Part shown: one piece after another, positions 4,423 to 6,938 of the stretch | Layout: every line of letters begins with the position of its first letter | How positions within the stretch are numbered: position 1 is the first letter of the stretch | DNA from: Candidatus Latescibacterota bacterium | GTDB lineage: Bacteria; Latescibacterota; UBA2968; UBA8231 | Length of the DNA stretch: 6,938 nt | Direction: 5' to 3' | NCBI GenBank assembly: GCA_022825185.1 | Contig: JAJDYK010000186.1 | Coordinates: 1-6,938, forward strand | Translations under genes and position numbers: made by a program | Notes under the pieces: model-generated | What the model was told of the DNA's origin: nothing | The model's database searches: none | What the model saw: the letters and a program-made list of their open reading frames with translations, nothing else

Positions 4423-6114
4423 CTAATACGCCCGCGTCGTCCGCCCCAACTCCTCGGCCTCAATCCACTTCCGCAACACGACACCAGAGCGCGCTAGCAG
4501 CTCTCGATAAGGCCGCTCCAATGTCTTGTTTTTTGGGTTTTTTCCCGACTGCCGTGGCACCGCGTTGAAACGCCCACGCGCCTCGACGATGTTGCGGCTC
4601 GGATTGTGCACGGCGATTGTCAATACCCGGGCGCTGTAGCCCTCTGGATCGGCCACCTGCATTGACCACACCGACTTGCTGCCTCGCCGGCAGTTGGAAA
4701 TATAGGAGGCGACGCAGTGGTTCATCGCCCGTCCTTCGAGAGTGAGCTCCTTCTTGGAAGTTAGCTCGCGGATGGTCCAACGCAGCCCGTCCTCTTTGTC
4801 GTCCATCCACTCAAATTCCGAGATACCCGACGACTCCCAACTCCCGCCGGGCTGGCGGTTATCGCGAGCTAAGCGCTCGTGCCATTCCTCGACTTGGCGC
4901 AGGAGCTTGACCGCGCCGCGTCCCTTCATGGTGTAGTTGGGTTGGGGTGGCTCGCCTTCCTCTGTGGGGACGAATTTTTGGTGATTGATATAATCGACGA
5001 TTGGTCCGACCATGTCCGGGTCGAGCATGGGGTTTTCGACGAGGAAGAGGACTACGGTGCTCCAGAAGGATTCGTCGGCGAAACTGCGACCTAATTCCGT
5101 GGCTATTACGGCCTGCGCCAGCATCTCGCTGCCTCCTTGACCTACCACTTGCGCCCAGCGCAGGGCCTCGGTCGCCGTCAGGTCGCTCGGTGCCTCGGCA
5201 AAGACGTGTGCCATGCGCTTGGAGAGCACGAGCGGCAGGTCGGCCGTGCGGATGTTCTGCCCGCTGCCCACGTGGACGAACCATCCCTGCTGGCGTTGGG
5301 CTTCTGGGTCCCAGCCGCCGAACCACACTGAGTCCAAGCAGGTCGGCACGTCGTAGCGGGCCAAGAGGAATCGGACCAGCGCGGCGAATTGCCGCCGGGG
5401 ATTGCGGCTGTCTGGCTTCCACTCGGATGGTGGCTGCTGCCAAGTGCCGCTGTGCCGCGCCAATGCGCCGAGGGCCTCGAGGAAGGTGTTGCCCTCCACT
5501 CGGCCCAAGCGATGGAGGGCTGGCCGCGCGTCGAGCAGATTGGGTGCCCGTTTCTCTAGGTGTAAGAGCAAATCCCGTAGCTGTGTCCGCTGGTCGCCAG
5601 CGAGTCCGGCAAAGGCCCGATGGATCAGGCGCAAGACCTCGGTGCGCAGCTCTTCTTCGGCGATGGCTCCGGCCCATAGCTGGTGAATGATGTCTTTGGT
5701 GCGCCGGCTGTGCTTGCGGCCTTTGTGCAGGGCTTGGGTGCTCTGGATCTGCTGGTAGAGCTTGAGCTCCTTGCTGCGCTGAGCCGCGCTTTTGTGGATG
5801 GCGTCGCCGAGTCCCTGTTGCCGACACCACGTCTGGTAGGCGGCCACTCCGTCTAGCCCCAGTTGCGCGACGTGTTGGTGCAGGGCGTCTTCGGCTTGGG
5901 TGGCCTGTTGGTCGCGCTGGTGGGCGGCGCGCTCTTGTCGTCGCTCCTGCCAAGTCTTGCTCAGGGCCGCGCTAAATCCGTGCTGGCGGCACCAGACCTT
6001 ATAGGCTTCAATGGCCTCTAGGCCCAGCGATGCCATGTGCGCACCCAACTCGGCATTGGCGCGCGCGGTGGCACCCCGGCGACGGCTCTTTTTGCGCTTG
6101 GGTTGTTTAGCCAT
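4423..6114 (-). CDS. PcfJ-like protein with duplicated N-terminal element, function unknown
   Basis: This 563-residue protein has its recognisable domain at the C-terminus: LTLEGRAMNHCVASYISNC (457-475), GSKSVWSMQ (478-486) and LTIAVHNPSRNIVEARGRFN (498-517). These match the PcfJ-like family, which shows an MxHCVxxY core followed by an Ser/Arg-type strand and an ARGxxN strand. The family is named for an Enterococcus conjugative-plasmid gene and has no established biochemical role. The N-terminus is very basic (KRKKSRRR, 6-13) and is followed by two copies of a ~38-residue element, each with a YxxWCRQxG core. A long middle region (about 140-455) is mostly helical in appearance with no motif I recognise. 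No signal peptide or membrane segment is seen. The ATG overlaps the stop of the upstream dehydratase gene as ATGGCTAA, indicating translational coupling. C467 and H466 are candidate functional residues. Confidence 0.8.
   Translation of the reverse strand: MAKQPKRKKSRRRGATARANAELGAHMASLGLEAIEAYKVWCRQHGFSAALSKTWQERRQERAAHQRDQQATQAEDALHQHVAQLGLDGVAAYQTWCRQQGLGDAIHKSAAQRSKELKLYQQIQSTQALHKGRKHSRRTKDIIHQLWAGAIAEEELRTEVLRLIHRAFAGLAGDQRTQLRDLLLHLEKRAPNLLDARPALHRLGRVEGNTFLEALGALARHSGTWQQPPSEWKPDSRNPRRQFAALVRFLLARYDVPTCLDSVWFGGWDPEAQRQQGWFVHVGSGQNIRTADLPLVLSKRMAHVFAEAPSDLTATEALRWAQVVGQGGSEMLAQAVIATELGRSFADESFWSTVVLFLVENPMLDPDMVGPIVDYINHQKFVPTEEGEPPQPNYTMKGRGAVKLLRQVEEWHERLARDNRQPGGSWESSGISEFEWMDDKEDGLRWTIRELTSKKELTLEGRAMNHCVASYISNCRRGSKSVWSMQVADPEGYSARVLTIAVHNPSRNIVEARGRFNAVPRQSGKNPKNKTLERPYRELLARSGVVLRKWIEAEELGRTTRAY
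5767..6048 (-). repeat. Intragenic duplication: two WCRQ elements in the PcfJ-like protein
   Basis: Residues 23-61 and 78-116 of the PcfJ-like protein align without gaps at an offset of 55 residues, with about 16 identical positions. These include LGL, AY, WCRQ and the following Gly (WCRQ at 41-44 and 96-99). A charged Gln/Arg/Ala-rich spacer separates the copies. The divergence indicates an old duplication of a small helical unit rather than a recent DNA repeat; its role is unknown. Confidence 0.7.
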
Positions 6115-6938
6115 TTTGCAAAATCCGTGCTAGGTGATCGGCGGGTGCGTTCCCGCCGCTGAGGATGCCGACTACCTTTTTGCCGGCTAGAGAGTCGCGG
6201 ATTTTTAGGGCCGCGGCCAATGATGCGGCTCCAGCTCCTTCGGCTACCAGCTTGGCTTCTCGCGCCAACAGGCCAATGGCCGCGTCGATTTCTTCGTCGG
6301 TGACGAGTTCGAAGCGATCGACGAGTTCCCACATCATGTGCGAGGTCATTGCAAAGGGTACGCGAGTGGCTAGCCCCTCGTGCCGCGTGGCCATGGGAGC
6401 GTCCACGTCGAGCCGCCGCTGTTGATAGGCTCGGTGGCATACGGGAGCGCTCTCGCTCTGCACGCCGATGATCTCGACCGATGGGTTTAGGTGGCGGGCG
6501 ACGAGCGAGATGCCGCAGATACCGCTGCCGCCGCCGACGGGCACGATCAGCGCTTCCACATCGGGCAGGTCGGCAAAAATTTCCAAGCCCATGGTACCTA
6601 CGCCGGCGATCAGCAGCGGCTCGTTGGCCGAGTGTACGTAGCGGTAGCCGGTGCGGCGCGCTTCGCGCTCGACTTGTTCGCGCGCCTCGTCGAAATCGCG
6701 ACCAACGAGGCGGACTTCTGCGCCGAGGGTGCGCATGGCCGCAACTTTGGCGGGATTGCTGGCGCGCTCTGGTCCGTAGATGGTCACCGGCGTGTCAAAG
6801 AGCTGGCCGGCGTACGCCAGCGACTGGCCGTGGTTGCCGGTGCTCGCGCTGATGACGCCCCGCTGCCGCTCGGCAGGGGACAAACGCCCGATGAGGTTGA
6901 CGCCGCCGCGCACCTTAAAGGCCCCCACGGGCTGCAAG
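6107..6938 (-). CDS. Threonine/serine dehydratase-like PLP enzyme, N-terminus outside window
   Basis: The frame is open to the right edge; the TTG at 6937 is simply the Leu of the family motif LQPxGxFKxRGG, not a start. The Lys of GAFKVRGG (sixth residue after that Leu) is expected to hold pyridoxal phosphate. STGNHGQ (32-38 of the visible part) contacts the cofactor, VPVGGGSGICG (132-142) is the phosphate-binding glycine loop, and SGGN (260-263) lies near the end. This is the fold type II pattern of threonine dehydratase, which deaminates threonine to 2-oxobutyrate. The protein ends right after the catalytic domain, with no ACT regulatory domain, as in catabolic or unregulated forms. The GGGSG loop differs from the more usual GGGGL, so a related substrate such as serine or another beta-hydroxy amino acid is possible. 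The stop overlaps the PcfJ-like start by 8 bp. Confidence 0.9.
   Translation of the reverse strand, partial: LQPVGAFKVRGGVNLIGRLSPAERQRGVISASTGNHGQSLAYAGQLFDTPVTIYGPERASNPAKVAAMRTLGAEVRLVGRDFDEAREQVEREARRTGYRYVHSANEPLLIAGVGTMGLEIFADLPDVEALIVPVGGGSGICGISLVARHLNPSVEIIGVQSESAPVCHRAYQQRRLDVDAPMATRHEGLATRVPFAMTSHMMWELVDRFELVTDEEIDAAIGLLAREAKLVAEGAGAASLAAALKIRDSLAGKKVVGILSGGNAPADHLARILQNG

Noticed and set aside
5001..5690. Plus-strand open frame of 229 codons opposite the PcfJ-like gene
   Set aside because: Its composition is Arg/Pro/Ser-rich and typical of antisense GC-rich coding DNA; no domain or ribosome site supports it.
4859..5953. Long open frame of 364 codons, minus strand, inside the PcfJ-like gene
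   Set aside because: It is an off-frame shadow: Arg/Pro/Ala-rich low-complexity translation with no motif, wholly inside a gene with recognisable domains.
1..6938. CRISPR array, tRNA, rRNA or transposase gene
   Set aside because: No spaced direct repeats, no cloverleaf-like sequence with a T-loop, no rRNA signature and no transposase motif were seen on either strand.

Overview
This is a bacterial chromosomal segment, probably from a defence or accessory island. It has moderately high GC, tightly packed genes with short overlaps, ATG/TTG starts and Shine-Dalgarno-like sites. The taxon cannot be fixed from the sequence. The flanking genes read as roughly 60-65% GC by eye, while the mcrB/mcrC pair in the middle is nearer 50%, which suggests a separate origin for the pair.

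Layout, left to right. The window opens inside the 3' end of a cupin-domain gene (+). Next is a compact plus-strand run of toxin-antitoxin genes: a VapB-type ribbon-helix-helix antitoxin (287-514), a VapC PIN-domain toxin (521-955), an MNT-type nucleotidyltransferase antitoxin (952-1317), and the first ~52 codons of its partner HEPN toxin (from 1304). The HEPN gene is broken: recognisable sequence stops near 1459, exactly where the 3' end of a minus-strand mcrC gene begins.

The minus strand carries the rest, transcribed right to left. A PLP-dependent threonine/serine dehydratase-like gene runs off the right edge. It overlaps by 8 bp a 563-codon gene for a PcfJ-like protein of unknown function, which has a duplicated N-terminal element. 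After a 72 bp gap comes mcrB (GTPase motor with a non-classical N-terminal module), overlapping mcrC (PD-(D/E)xK nuclease). McrB and McrC together form a type IV, modification-dependent restriction system.

Functionally, the window joins a complete VapBC module, a decayed MNT-HEPN module (antitoxin intact, toxin amputated) and an apparently intact McrBC system. The best-supported novelty is the junction where mcrC abuts and destroys the HEPN toxin gene, so that the last codons and stop of mcrC lie on the antisense strand of the HEPN remnant. The least characterised genes are the PcfJ-like protein and the N-terminal half of McrB.
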